Shown here piece by piece: positions 7,683 through 15,929 of a stretch of DNA of 33,688 bases (within the stretch, counting starts at the first letter, position 1; each line of letters begins with the position of its first letter). Source of the DNA: Candidatus Hydrogenedentota bacterium (GTDB lineage Bacteria > Hydrogenedentota > Hydrogenedentia > Hydrogenedentales > CAILVY01); the NCBI GenBank assembly GCA_029565395.1, contig JAKQOG010000255.1, positions 1 through 33,688 of the forward strand. The letters are read 5' to 3'. Position numbers and translations under genes: made by a program. A model generated the notes under the pieces. It made no database searches. It was not told the DNA's origin and worked only from the letters and a program-made list of their open reading frames with translations.

Positions 7683-10160
7683 TTAAAAGGTTCCGTAGGG
7701 GTCGAGGTCGGTTTTGAGGTGGACTTTTTGGGTGTGGGCTTGGCTGAGAAAGGCATCGCGGGTGGCGCGGGTGAGGGAGTTGAGGCGTTGTGCGCTTCGG
7801 GAGAGGAGTGCGAGGTTCCATCGGTATTTTTTGTTGATGCGGCGGATGAGGGCGGGGGCGGGGCCGAGGATTTCGACGCCGGGGAGGTCTAATCGTTCGA
7901 TCTGTTCTTTGGCAAGGCGTTTGAGGAGGACGGCATGGCGTTCGGCGAGGGCGGGGTCTTCGCTTTCGATGGAGAAATTGACCATGCGGCGGAAAGGGGG
8001 GTATCCGGCGTTTTGCCGGTGGCGGAGTTCTTCGGTGTGGAAGGCGGCGTAGTCGTGATGGGCCGCGGCCTGTACGGCGTAGTGCCTTGGCCGGTAGGTT
8101 TGGATGTAGACCTCGCCGGGACGGTTGCCGCGTCCTGCGCGTCCGGCGACCTGAGTAAGGAGTTGGAAGGTCTGTTCGGCGGCGCGGAAGTCCGGCATGT
8201 TGAGACCGGTATCGGCGTTGATGACCCCGACAAGGGTGACGCCGGGATAGTCGTGACCCTTGGCGAGCATTTGCGTTCCGATGAGGATGTCGATTTCCCC
8301 GGCGGCGAAGCGTCCGAGGATTTTTGCGTGACCGCCTTTCCCGGAGGTGGTATCGGCATCCATGCGTTCGATGCGCGCTTTAGGGAAGGAGCGCATGAGG
8401 TAGTCTTCGACTTTCTGCGTGCCGGCGCCGAGGTAGATGAGTGGTTTGAAACCGCATTCGCCGCAGACTTCTGGGCGGGGTTTTTGCGCGCCGCAGTAGT
8501 GGCATCGGAGGACGCCGCCGCTGCTGTGGTAGGTGAGGCTGACCTGGCAATTCTCACAGGGGGCGACCCAAGCGCAGGCAGGGCACAAGACGAAGGGGGC
8601 GAAGCCGCGCCGGTTCAGGAGGAGGATGACTTGCTCGTGGGCGTCGACCCGGGCGTTTACCGCTTCTTCGAGGATGCGCGAGAGGATGATTTGCCCGGCG
8701 TTTTCTTTGGTCTCGATTCGCATGTCGATGAGTTTTACTTCGGGGAGGGGGCTTGCGGTGGCGCGGCGGCGCAGTTCGAGGCGGATGGATTTTCCGGTTT
8801 CCGAGTTGTGGAAGGATTCGATGGAGGGGGTGGCCGAGCCGAGCACGCAGACCGCACTGTTCATCTTTGTGCGCATAATGGCGACATCACGCGCGTGGTA
8901 CCGTGGGGTGTCGCCCTGCTTGTAGGAATTGTCGTGTTCTTCATCGACAACGATAATGCCGAGGTTTGGGAGGGGTGCGAAGATGGCGGAACGCGCGCCG
9001 ACGACAATGCGGACCTCGCCTCGCTGTGCCCGCCGCCATTCGTCGTAGCGTTCGCCGAGGCTAAGGCCGCTGTGGAGCACGGCGATGGATTGTTTGAAGC
9101 GGGCATAGAAACGTCCGACGGTCTGCGGTGTGAGCGAGATTTCGGGGACGAGGATAATGGCATCGCGGCCGAGGGTGAGGGCGTGTTCGATGGCCTGTAG
9201 GTAGACTTCGGTTTTCCCGGAGCCGGTGATTCCTTGTAGAAGGAAGGTTTGAAACCGCGCGGCGTCCAGGGCGTTTTGGATAGCGGCATAAGCCTGGCGC
9301 TGTTCAGAATTGAGAGCGTGCTTGGCTTCATCGCGCGCTTCATGGGTGAGTTCAGGGCGGCGGTAGAATTCGCGTTCGACGCGCTCGATGAGTTTTTTCT
9401 CTTCGAGCGCCTGAAGAACGGAGGCGGTCACCTTGTGTTTTTTACAGAGATCGGAAGCGGCGCGTTCCGGCTCGGTGTGGAGGAGATCGAGGTAGACGGC
9501 GGCCTGCTTGGGTGCGCGGCGCTGCAATTGAAGGAGTTCTGCGACGGGGAGCACGGTGCCTTCGCAGAGCTTAACCCAGGTTTCGGTGTGAATAGAGACG
9601 CGGGTTTCGTCGAGGGCGGGTTCCGCGAGGACAATGCCACGGCGGCTGAGGGCCTGAAGAGCGGTGCTAAGGGCTTTGCGCCCAACTAGGGAGGCCAACT
9701 GATGTTCAAGCAAAGGGCCGCGCTTGAAGAGTGCGGCGATGATTTTCCGCTGCCGTTCGGAGAAGCGTCCGGCGGTGACCTGTTCGGGGACAAGCTGGTA
9801 GCGCATGCGTGCGCCAGACTTCAGGCCGGCGGGCAGGGCGCATTGGAGGGCTTCGCCCCAGGAACAGCAGTAGTATTCCGCGAGCCAGCGGCATAGTTTC
9901 AGCATGTCATCCGAAAAGACGGGGGATTCGTCGGGGAGATCAAGGAGTTCCCGCACTGTTTTGAGATCGGTGGTGTTTTTCAAGGCAACGATATACCCGG
10001 TTTCGATGCGGCGGGCCATGGGCACGAATGCGCGCATACCGACGGCTGCGCGATCTTGCAGGCTTAAAGGGATGGCGTAGGTGAAGGTATTATCCATGGG
10101 CAGGGCTACCGCGATTTCCGCGTATAGTGGAATTGGGCTTGCGGTGGCCGGGTGCGTCAT
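7683..10160 (-). CDS. priA: primosomal protein N' (PriA), replication restart helicase
   Basis: PriA is the 3'-5' helicase that recognises stalled forks and reloads the replisome. From the ATG at 10160 the product is 825 residues. The N-terminal DNA-binding domain (YAEIAVALPMDNTFTYAIP) is followed by Walker A GITGSGKTEVYL (310 on), DEEHD at 406-410 and motif III GSATPS. A zinc-binding insert has paired cysteines (CPAC, CENC, CHYC, CGEC), and the helicase end contains GTQMLAKGHDYPGV and AGRAGRG. Upstream in-frame codons to 10370 give a low-complexity stretch unlike PriA, so I start at MTHPATASPIPLYAEIAV, preceded by GGAAAGG. A TATACT box lies about 40 bp upstream of the start, but I see no clear -35. 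Confidence 0.96.
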   Translation of the reverse strand: MTHPATASPIPLYAEIAVALPMDNTFTYAIPLSLQDRAAVGMRAFVPMARRIETGYIVALKNTTDLKTVRELLDLPDESPVFSDDMLKLCRWLAEYYCCSWGEALQCALPAGLKSGARMRYQLVPEQVTAGRFSERQRKIIAALFKRGPLLEHQLASLVGRKALSTALQALSRRGIVLAEPALDETRVSIHTETWVKLCEGTVLPVAELLQLQRRAPKQAAVYLDLLHTEPERAASDLCKKHKVTASVLQALEEKKLIERVEREFYRRPELTHEARDEAKHALNSEQRQAYAAIQNALDAARFQTFLLQGITGSGKTEVYLQAIEHALTLGRDAIILVPEISLTPQTVGRFYARFKQSIAVLHSGLSLGERYDEWRRAQRGEVRIVVGARSAIFAPLPNLGIIVVDEEHDNSYKQGDTPRYHARDVAIMRTKMNSAVCVLGSATPSIESFHNSETGKSIRLELRRRATASPLPEVKLIDMRIETKENAGQIILSRILEEAVNARVDAHEQVILLLNRRGFAPFVLCPACAWVAPCENCQVSLTYHSSGGVLRCHYCGAQKPRPEVCGECGFKPLIYLGAGTQKVEDYLMRSFPKARIERMDADTTSGKGGHAKILGRFAAGEIDILIGTQMLAKGHDYPGVTLVGVINADTGLNMPDFRAAEQTFQLLTQVAGRAGRGNRPGEVYIQTYRPRHYAVQAAAHHDYAAFHTEELRHRQNAGYPPFRRMVNFSIESEDPALAERHAVLLKRLAKEQIERLDLPGVEILGPAPALIRRINKKYRWNLALLSRSAQRLNSLTRATRDAFLSQAHTQKVHLKTDLDPYGTF

Positions 10161-10263
10161 GGAGTACCTTTCCGAGGTTTGGTCTACAGCCTGAAAGTAT
10201 AGCGAGGAAGGCCTGGGCGGTTCATCTGGGGAAGGGGGAGGGGGATCGGACGGAACAAATGAT

Positions 10264-10317
10264 ATGGACAGCATGGACACTATGGACGGAATGGACAGGG
10301 AGGACAAGGCGGACGGA
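10264..10317. repeat. 9-nt tandem repeat (ATGGACNNN), six units
   Basis: Units atggacagc, atggacact, atggacgga, atggacagg, gaggacaag, gcggacgga run in tandem in the gap between priA and the HNH gene. One of several 9-nt-period spacer repeats in this window. Confidence 0.75.
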
Positions 10318-10369
10318 CAGAGGCAACCAATCTCCTTCCTCGATGCTTCGGAGCGCACACGAACAAACA

Positions 10370-10395
10370 CCCTCCTTCGCCGAGGCTACGGAGGG
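10370..10395 (-). terminator. palindromic element downstream of the HNH gene
   Basis: CCCTCC and GGAGGG arms flank a 14-nt centre (ttcgccgaggctac). It lies 25 bp beyond the HNH stop codon and is followed on the reverse strand by TGTTTGTTC. It could be a weak terminator or a dispersed REP-like palindrome. Confidence 0.35.
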
Positions 10396-10419
10396 CGCGC
10401 GGACGGAAATAGACAGAGA

Positions 10420-11022
10420 TTATTCGCTGATATCGGTGTGCCAGTAGGCCAAATCGACGAAGCGCTGCCAGCTCATCAGTTCGTCTTTTGGGATGGGCAT
10501 TCCGAAGCGGGGCAGCCAATGGGGCGCGACCGGCTTGTGCAGCAGGTGCATGCTGGCTTCTTCGGGAGTTTTGCTGCCTTTTTTCAGGTTGCAGCGGAGG
10601 CACGCCAACACAAGGTTTTCCCACGTGTCACGTCCGCCGCGGGACCGTGGCAACACATGGTCGATGGTTAATTCCTGCTTGGGAAGGCGTTGTCCGCAGT
10701 ACTGGCAACGCTGTTCGTCGCGTTCGAAAATGTTGCGGCGGGACAGACGCACTTCGCGTTTAACGAAGCCGTTGAAGGTGCTGAGGAGAATGACTTCCGG
10801 CAGGCGGATCTGAAAGGACGGCGTGTGAATATAGCGTCCGGATTCGAAGTTTCCCTTGAATCTGGATAGTTCGCACCAGTTGTCGAAATCGTAAAGCCTG
10901 TAGTCTTTGGGGTGCACAACACGAGCGTGACCCTGGAACAGTAATGTCAGGGCCCGGCGCATTGGGGTGACATGCACGACCACCCACGATCTATTGAGTA
11001 CCAGTACCTGTCCTTCGAGCAT
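10420..11022 (-). CDS. HNH endonuclease family protein
   Basis: A 200-residue HNH nuclease of the common bacterial type that opens with VLVLNRSWVVVHV. The zinc-knuckle and HNH core are intact: C106-x2-C109, L-T-I-D-H-V at 118-123 with the catalytic His122, N136 in WENL, and C141-x2-C144. Family members are metal-dependent DNA nucleases; the chromosomal function of this subgroup is not established as far as I know. I choose the ATG at 11022 because CTGGGGGAG precedes it at good spacing. An in-frame ATG at 11046 adds eight residues and has no ribosome site. A strong promoter lies 45-73 bp upstream, so the gene has its own transcript, separate from priA. Confidence 0.88.
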   Translation of the reverse strand: MLEGQVLVLNRSWVVVHVTPMRRALTLLFQGHARVVHPKDYRLYDFDNWCELSRFKGNFESGRYIHTPSFQIRLPEVILLSTFNGFVKREVRLSRRNIFERDEQRCQYCGQRLPKQELTIDHVLPRSRGGRDTWENLVLACLRCNLKKGSKTPEEASMHLLHKPVAPHWLPRFGMPIPKDELMSWQRFVDLAYWHTDISE

Positions 11023-11066
11023 ACTTAGCTCCCCCAGCCTGGGCATCAGCCCAAGCAGGTTAATTT

Positions 11067-11095
11067 AGTATAGAAATCCCCTATACTGGTGTCAA
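11067..11095 (-). promoter_or_regulatory. sigma-70-type promoter for the HNH gene
   Basis: Read on the reverse strand: TTGACA (11095-11090), 17-nt spacer, TATACT (11072-11067). Both boxes are essentially consensus and the expected transcript start is about 35-40 nt before the ATG at 11022. Confidence 0.75.
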
Positions 11096-11178
11096 ATTTA
11101 TGCATACGGGGGGAAGGGGTGAGCCCGAGGTGGACCAGAAGACGGGGTTTGGAGGTGGGGGGACTGGGAGGAGTAGGG

Positions 11179-11239
11179 AGACTGGGAAGACTGGGAAGAC
11201 TGGGAAGACTGGGAAAATGGGGGAATGGGGGAATGGGGG
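11179..11239. repeat. 9-nt (AGACTGGGA) x4 and 8-nt (AATGGGGG) x3 tandem repeats
   Basis: Perfect AGACTGGGA units at 11179-11214 are followed by perfect AATGGGGG units at 11216-11239. The first motif recurs near the right end of the window (33537-33572). Confidence 0.85.
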
Positions 11240-11360
11240 GATTCGGAGAATAAGGTGAGGGTGAGATTATGGGGGGCACAAGGAAAGAAAGGTGGGAAAA
11301 GAGCTGTTTGATATCAATGTTTTTACGGATTTTTTGTGGAGAGCGTCATTTTTTGGGTGT

Positions 11361-11387
11361 TAAGTGGTATAAATAAACAGCCGATAG
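11361..11387 (+). promoter_or_regulatory. possible sigma-28 (FliA-type) promoter
   Basis: TAAG (11361-11364), 15-nt spacer, GCCGATAG (11380-11387) matches the flagellar/chemotaxis sigma consensus TAAA-N15-GCCGATAA at 10 of 12 positions. Transcription would begin near 11394, about 40 nt before the small zinc-ribbon gene. Confidence 0.5.
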
Positions 11388-11433
11388 ATCATCTTGGGAA
11401 GGATGATGGTGCGCTAACCGTGGAGTAGCGGCT

Positions 11434-11580
11434 ATGTGTGACGTATTGATAGTGGAACGTCCGAAAACGTGTCATATCTTCTGTGAATGCGGATTTGTCG
11501 CCGTGATGACGACGGCGCCGCGGGTGTGCCCGGCATGTGGACAGCTTTGGGATAACCTGCGATTCGAAGAATGCAAATAG
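11434..11580 (+). CDS. 48-residue zinc-ribbon-like small protein
   Basis: A short open frame with strong gene-like features. GGAG lies 8 nt upstream of the ATG, and a candidate sigma-28 promoter lies at the right distance. The product has seven cysteines, including a C-x-C-G knuckle (HIFCECGF, residues 15-22) and a C-x2-C-G knuckle (VCPACGQLW, 31-39), the layout of a rubredoxin/zinc-ribbon finger. There is no signal peptide, so it should be cytoplasmic. I recognise no family and give no function. A sigma-28 promoter would suggest co-expression with motility or chemotaxis genes, but none is in this window. The 5' leader can form two small hairpins, the second (CGCTA/TAGCG, 11412-11430) placing the ribosome site in its loop. 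Confidence 0.55.
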   Translation: MCDVLIVERPKTCHIFCECGFVAVMTTAPRVCPACGQLWDNLRFEECK

Positions 11581-11610
11581 CTCTTTAGACGCACGAAGAC
11601 GATTAAAAAA

Positions 11611-11646
11611 GTCCGACGGGTCTGACAAGTCTGACAGGTCTGACGA
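11611..11646. repeat. 9-nt tandem repeat (GTCTGACNN), four units
   Basis: Units gtccgacgg, gtctgacaa, gtctgacag, gtctgacga in the 212-bp gap before glgP. Nothing else was recognised in that gap except the glgP ribosome site. Confidence 0.75.
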
Positions 11647-11792
11647 ACCTGCCTGGTTAATGTATCCGCTCCGTGGAAAGTTTTCATTGAATACCCTTCT
11701 GACACGTTCGTTTCATGGGGAAGGTCCATGTTGTTCAGGGAATGGCACAACTGGTATTGTTATGCGTGTTAACCGGAATGGGAGGAAGCGTT

Positions 11793-14351
11793 ATGCCGCA
11801 TGTGACGAAGTATACGGTGGTGCCGAAGTTGCCGGAACGCCTGGAGCATTTGCTCGCCATCGCTGATAATCTTTGGTGGTGTTGGGATCCGGAGGCGGTG
11901 GAGTTGTTTTTCCGGATCGACCGGGATCTGTGGGTGGAAGTACATCAGAATCCCCGGCGTTTGTTGGGCGAGGTGAGTCAGGTGCGGCTGGAGGAGTTGT
12001 CGCGGAATGACAGTTTTCTGGCGCATCTGGATCGGGTATGGGACAAGCTTCAGCGGTATCTTGGGTCTCATACGTGGTTCGAACGGAATCCTCAGGCGCC
12101 GGAAGAACTCCAGGTGGCGTACATGTCGGCGGAATTCGGGATTCATGAATCGCTCAGCATTTATTCCGGTGGGTTGGGGTTGCTGGCGGGGGATCATCTG
12201 AAGGCCGCAAGCGATCTGGCATTGCCGCTGGTGGGGATAGGTCTTCTATACCGGGAAGGGTATTTCCGGCAATATCTGAACACGGACGGGTGGCAGCAGG
12301 AGACGTATCCGCGGAATGATTTTTACAACATGCCGATCCAATTGGAGCGGGATGCGACCGGCAAGCCGCTGGTGATTGAGGTGGAGTATCCGGACGAGAT
12401 GGTGAAGGCGTTTATCTGGCGGTGCAATGTGGGGCGGGTGCCGCTGTTTTTGCTGGACAGCGATCATGAGGGGAACAGTCCGCAGGCGCGCGTGATTACG
12501 GCGCAGTTGTATGGCGGGGATCGTGAAACGCGCATACGTCAGGAAATCATGCTGGGGATGGGCGGCGTCATTGCCTTGCATGCCTTGCATCTTCAGCCGA
12601 GCGTGTATCATATGAATGAGGGGCATGCGGCGTTTATGACCTTGCAACGGATGAAGGAAGTGGTGCTGCGTGAGAAGTTGACGTACCGGGAAGCGATTGA
12701 GACGGTGAAGGCGGGGAGTTTCTTTACGACGCATACGCCGGTGCCCGCGGGCAATGACATGTTCGACACGAGCCTGGTGGAAAAGTATTTCAAGAAATAT
12801 TGCGCGGATGTGGGGATTAACCTGAACCAATTGCTGGCGCTGGGGCGTCAAAATCCCACGGATGCGCGGGAACCGTTCTGCATGACGGTGCTGGCGCTGA
12901 AACTGAGCGCGGGCGCGAATGGGGTGAGTAAACTGCACGGGCAGGTTTCGCGAAACATGTGGGCGCAGACGTGGAGGGGCATTCCCGAGAATGAAGTGCC
13001 GGTGACGTCCATCACGAACGGGGTTCACACGCGTTTTTGGATTTCGCATGATTTGGCGGATTTGTATGATCGGTATCTTGGTCCGGAATGGATTAACCGT
13101 CCGGACGACCAGAGCATTTGGCAGCGGATTGATGAGGTGCCGGACACGGAATTGTGGCGGACGCACGAGCGGCGGCGGGAGCGGCTGGTAAATTTTGCAC
13201 GCGGGCGCCTTCATCACCAGCTCATTAATCGGAGCGCACCCAGCGCGGAGGTGCGACAGGCGTTTGAAGTACTGGACCCGGAAATTTTGACCATTGGATT
13301 CGCGCGGCGTTTCGCCACGTACAAGCGCGTGAACCTTATGCTGCGGAATCCGGAACGATTGAAGCAAATTTTGATGAATCCGCAACGGCGGGTGCAGTTG
13401 ATCCTTTCGGGCAAGGCGCATCCGCAGGATACGGCCGGCAAAGAACTCATCCGGCAAATTGTCCATTTCGCGCGGGATCCGCAGTTGCGCAATCATATCG
13501 TGTTTATTGAAGATTATGAAATTAACGTGGCGCGATACATGGTGCAGGGGGTGGATTGCTGGCTGAATACGCCGCGGCGTCCGATGGAGGCGAGCGGCAC
13601 GAGCGGGATGAAAGCGGCGGCGAATGGCGCGCTGAATATCAGCATTCCCGACGGGTGGTGGTGCGAGGCGGAAACCCTGGGGGAAAACGGATGGAGCATC
13701 GGCAAGGGAGAACTGTACGACAGCACGGAGGAGCAGGATGTGGTGGAGAGCGAAGCGTTGTACATGATCCTGGAGAAGGAGGTGGTGCCGGTATTTTATG
13801 AACGGGGGCATGACGGCCTTCCTCGGGAGTGGATAGCCCGGATGAAAACCGCCATCCGGACGATTTGCCCGGTATTCAATACATACCGGATGGTTCAGGA
13901 ATATACGGATCGCGCCTATATCCCGTGTTCGCGGCGCAAGCGTGAACTGATTGACGACAAACGCGCGCGGGCACTGGGACTCGCGCATTGGAAAGAGCGC
14001 ATCCAGGCCAACTGGTCTCAGGTACGGTTTGTGAACGTGGATTGCGGCCCGACGGAGGGATTGCCGGTGGGGTCCAGTTTGCAGGTCACCACGGAGGTGT
14101 TTTTAGGCCCTCTGGACAGTTCGGACGTGACGGTGGAAATTTATTATGGCGAGGTGGACCCGCAGGGTCAGATTCCGCTAGGGCGCACCATGGAGATGAC
14201 ATGCACCAAGAAACTGGGCACCGGCACGTTTCGATTTGAGGGAGCCATCCTCTGCCGGGAAACCGGCCAACAGGGATTTACCATGCGCGTCATCCCCTAC
14301 CATACCGATCTTGCGGAAAAACATGAAACCACGTTGATTACGTGGTCGTGA
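11793..14351 (+). CDS. glgP: alpha-glucan (glycogen/maltodextrin) phosphorylase, GT35
   Basis: An 852-residue PLP-dependent phosphorylase that releases glucose-1-phosphate from the ends of alpha-1,4-glucans in the cytoplasm. It belongs to the subgroup with an N-terminal DUF3417-type region (LPERLEHLLAIADNLWWCWDPEA), common in Bacteria and Archaea and distinct from E. coli GlgP/MalP. Visible motifs are YMSAEFGIHESLSIYSGGLG, HMNEGHAAF, TTHTPVPAGND and the PLP site EASGTSGMKAAANGALNIS, with the Schiff-base lysine at about Lys607. A beta-sandwich-like tail of about 100 residues follows the catalytic part. The start at 11793 is chosen because GGGAGGAAGCGTT precedes it. Upstream in-frame codons to 11715 read as a spurious hydrophobic leader. 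murB follows after 31 bp, so the two may share a transcript. Confidence 0.94.
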   Translation: MPHVTKYTVVPKLPERLEHLLAIADNLWWCWDPEAVELFFRIDRDLWVEVHQNPRRLLGEVSQVRLEELSRNDSFLAHLDRVWDKLQRYLGSHTWFERNPQAPEELQVAYMSAEFGIHESLSIYSGGLGLLAGDHLKAASDLALPLVGIGLLYREGYFRQYLNTDGWQQETYPRNDFYNMPIQLERDATGKPLVIEVEYPDEMVKAFIWRCNVGRVPLFLLDSDHEGNSPQARVITAQLYGGDRETRIRQEIMLGMGGVIALHALHLQPSVYHMNEGHAAFMTLQRMKEVVLREKLTYREAIETVKAGSFFTTHTPVPAGNDMFDTSLVEKYFKKYCADVGINLNQLLALGRQNPTDAREPFCMTVLALKLSAGANGVSKLHGQVSRNMWAQTWRGIPENEVPVTSITNGVHTRFWISHDLADLYDRYLGPEWINRPDDQSIWQRIDEVPDTELWRTHERRRERLVNFARGRLHHQLINRSAPSAEVRQAFEVLDPEILTIGFARRFATYKRVNLMLRNPERLKQILMNPQRRVQLILSGKAHPQDTAGKELIRQIVHFARDPQLRNHIVFIEDYEINVARYMVQGVDCWLNTPRRPMEASGTSGMKAAANGALNISIPDGWWCEAETLGENGWSIGKGELYDSTEEQDVVESEALYMILEKEVVPVFYERGHDGLPREWIARMKTAIRTICPVFNTYRMVQEYTDRAYIPCSRRKRELIDDKRARALGLAHWKERIQANWSQVRFVNVDCGPTEGLPVGSSLQVTTEVFLGPLDSSDVTVEIYYGEVDPQGQIPLGRTMEMTCTKKLGTGTFRFEGAILCRETGQQGFTMRVIPYHTDLAEKHETTLITWS

Positions 14352-14382
14352 GAACGGGTGCCGGGTAAAGGAATGTTTTTGC

Positions 14383-15267
14383 ATGAGTGCCATGGCGGGA
14401 GAAGCGCCGTTTGGTTTTGTGAAGGCCGATTTTCCTTTAGGACCGCATACGTATTATCACGTGGGCGGCCCCGCCAGGCGGGCGTTTTTTCCTGAGACGG
14501 CGGCGGAAGCCCAGGCCGCCTTTGAATGGATTATTCAACAGACGGATCCCTATCTTGTGCTGGGGGCGGGATCGAATGTGCTGATACCGGATGACGGTTT
14601 CTCCGGAAATGTTTTGTTTACCCAGAAGCTCCGGGAACTGCGTGCGTTGGGAGATCATCGGTATTATGCCGGGGCAGGAATTTCCTTGCAGGTTCTGGTG
14701 CGGGAGGTGTTATTGCCGAATAATTACGAGGGGGTGAATGCACTGGCGGGAATCCCGGGTTCGGTGGGGGGGGCGATTTTCATGAACGCGGGAACGGTCA
14801 ATGGGAGCATCTGCCAATGGCTGGAGTCGGTAGATCTCCTGAGCGGCGAGGAGTTTCGCACAGTTGCCATTTCTTCTAAACTCTATGGGTACCGCCATCA
14901 GGATTTCTGCGCGGCGGGGGAATTAATTTTAGGAGGCGTATTCCGTTTTTGTGTGTCAGATCAGGACCAGCGGGCGATTCATGCACATTATCTCCAACGC
15001 CGCAAGGAGACGCAGCCGCAAGGTTTTTGCTGCGGCAGTGTATTCAAGAATCCCCCTGGCGAACACGCCGCACGGCTCATTGAGGCCTGCGGTTTGAAAG
15101 GCACACGGCGGGGCGGAGCCGTGATCAGCGAAAAACACGCTAATTTCATCATGAATGATAATCACGCGACCTTCAACGATATACTTCAGTTGATAGAACT
15201 TGCCAAGGCGTCTGTTCAGGCTCACTTCGGCATTGAATTGGAAGAAGAAGTGCGTATTATTCGCTAA
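14383..15267 (+). CDS. murB: UDP-N-acetylenolpyruvoylglucosamine reductase (MurB)
   Basis: MurB makes UDP-N-acetylmuramic acid by NADPH-dependent reduction of the enolpyruvyl ether, the second committed step of peptidoglycan synthesis. The 294-residue flavoprotein shows the FAD-binding block (YHVGGPARRAFFP, LVLGAGSNVLIPDDGF), the LAGIPGSVGGAIFMNAG loop and YGYRHQDF with the substrate Arg171. The proton-donor loop CCGSVFKNP carries Ser219. The C-terminal E-E-E-V-R-I-I (287 on) supplies the catalytic Glu. Length fits the short MurB type that lacks the E. coli Tyr loop. Isolation from other mur genes is a little unusual but not rare. Confidence 0.96.
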   Translation: MSAMAGEAPFGFVKADFPLGPHTYYHVGGPARRAFFPETAAEAQAAFEWIIQQTDPYLVLGAGSNVLIPDDGFSGNVLFTQKLRELRALGDHRYYAGAGISLQVLVREVLLPNNYEGVNALAGIPGSVGGAIFMNAGTVNGSICQWLESVDLLSGEEFRTVAISSKLYGYRHQDFCAAGELILGGVFRFCVSDQDQRAIHAHYLQRRKETQPQGFCCGSVFKNPPGEHAARLIEACGLKGTRRGGAVISEKHANFIMNDNHATFNDILQLIELAKASVQAHFGIELEEEVRIIR

Positions 15268-15348
15268 GATCAATGCGCAAGATAAGAAAAGTTGACAAGG
15301 GTTTGACTCCCCCTCCCCAGCTATGGTATTTTAAGGATGGGAGTCAGT

Positions 15349-15846
15349 ATGCGTTTGGCACTAGAGAAGATAGCGTGTTCGTCCGTGGTCATGGCCGCAT
15401 TGATTATTTCGCCGGCTCTCCCCTTTATTTCAGGACCTCTTCCACGCGATGTGAACGGGGATAGCGTGTTCAATGTATCTGATCTGCAACATCTTGTTTC
15501 ACAGATACTTACGAGCCGTGCAAATTCTGAAAAAGTTTCATCGGATGTCAATGCGGACGGACGGGTGGACATACTTGATTTGCAAGCCATGCTTTCTGAA
15601 ACGCAGCCCGTTCCCATTCATCCATCCAGCCCGTCCAATGAGCCGCGGCATAGTGCTATTGTGTCCACGGACAATGAATGGTTTTCCTTTCGTGCGGAAA
15701 CCCGCTCACCGGTTGCCAGTATATATGAAGAAGCAAATCCTCTCCGGCTTTCCTGCTGGCAGGAGGCTCATAGGACGGATCGTTTTCCTTTATTGAAACG
15801 ATACACATTCAGCCTCACGCCTCACGCCCCGCCTTGTTTCCTTTGA
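15349..15846 (+). CDS. small secreted dockerin-like protein
   Basis: From the ATG at 15349 (GGGAG six bases upstream) the product is about 165 residues. It has a signal peptide (MRLALEKIACSSVVMAALIISPALPF) and then two dockerin type I-like calcium loops with following helices: D-V-N-G-D-S-V-F-N-V-S-D-L-Q and D-V-N-A-D-G-R-V-D-I-L-D-L-Q, about 30 residues apart. The remaining 90 residues match nothing I know. The last codons run through a tcacgcctcacgcc tract that resembles spacer repeat, so the tail may be degenerate or newly acquired. An ATG at 15337 is an alternative start. It precedes the two large EF-hand proteins in the same direction and could be a partner of their surface system, but no cohesin is visible in the window. 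Confidence 0.65.
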   Translation: MRLALEKIACSSVVMAALIISPALPFISGPLPRDVNGDSVFNVSDLQHLVSQILTSRANSEKVSSDVNADGRVDILDLQAMLSETQPVPIHPSSPSNEPRHSAIVSTDNEWFSFRAETRSPVASIYEEANPLRLSCWQEAHRTDRFPLLKRYTFSLTPHAPPCFL

Positions 15847-15929
15847 GGCAGCCGCAGGATAGTTTTGAATTACCAGTGTGTTTTAGTTGATTAAGTGGAC
15901 GGTACGATTTACTTTATGGAGAACACCCA

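Larger units (their letters stand above)
11023..11433. other. 411-bp spacer between divergent HNH and zinc-ribbon genes
   Basis: Contains the HNH promoter, a strongly G-rich strand-biased tract (about 11100-11280) with 9-nt and 8-nt tandem repeats, and a sigma-28-like promoter near 11361-11387. No coding region is credible on either strand. Confidence 0.7.

Noticed and set aside
7935..9200. 421-residue forward frame rich in Gly/Glu/Asp
   Set aside because: It lies antisense to the helicase core of priA, which has all its motifs in the reverse frame.
12246..13988. 580-residue open frame on the reverse strand opposite glgP
   Set aside because: It is the mirror of a well-supported phosphorylase gene, is rich in Arg/His/Pro and has no recognisable domain. 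GC-rich codon use opens long antisense frames.
15292..15332. TTGACA/TTGACT boxes before the dockerin-like gene as promoters
   Set aside because: TTGACA has no -10 at proper spacing. TTGACT-N18-TATTTT is possible but would start transcription almost at the ATG, so it was not called.
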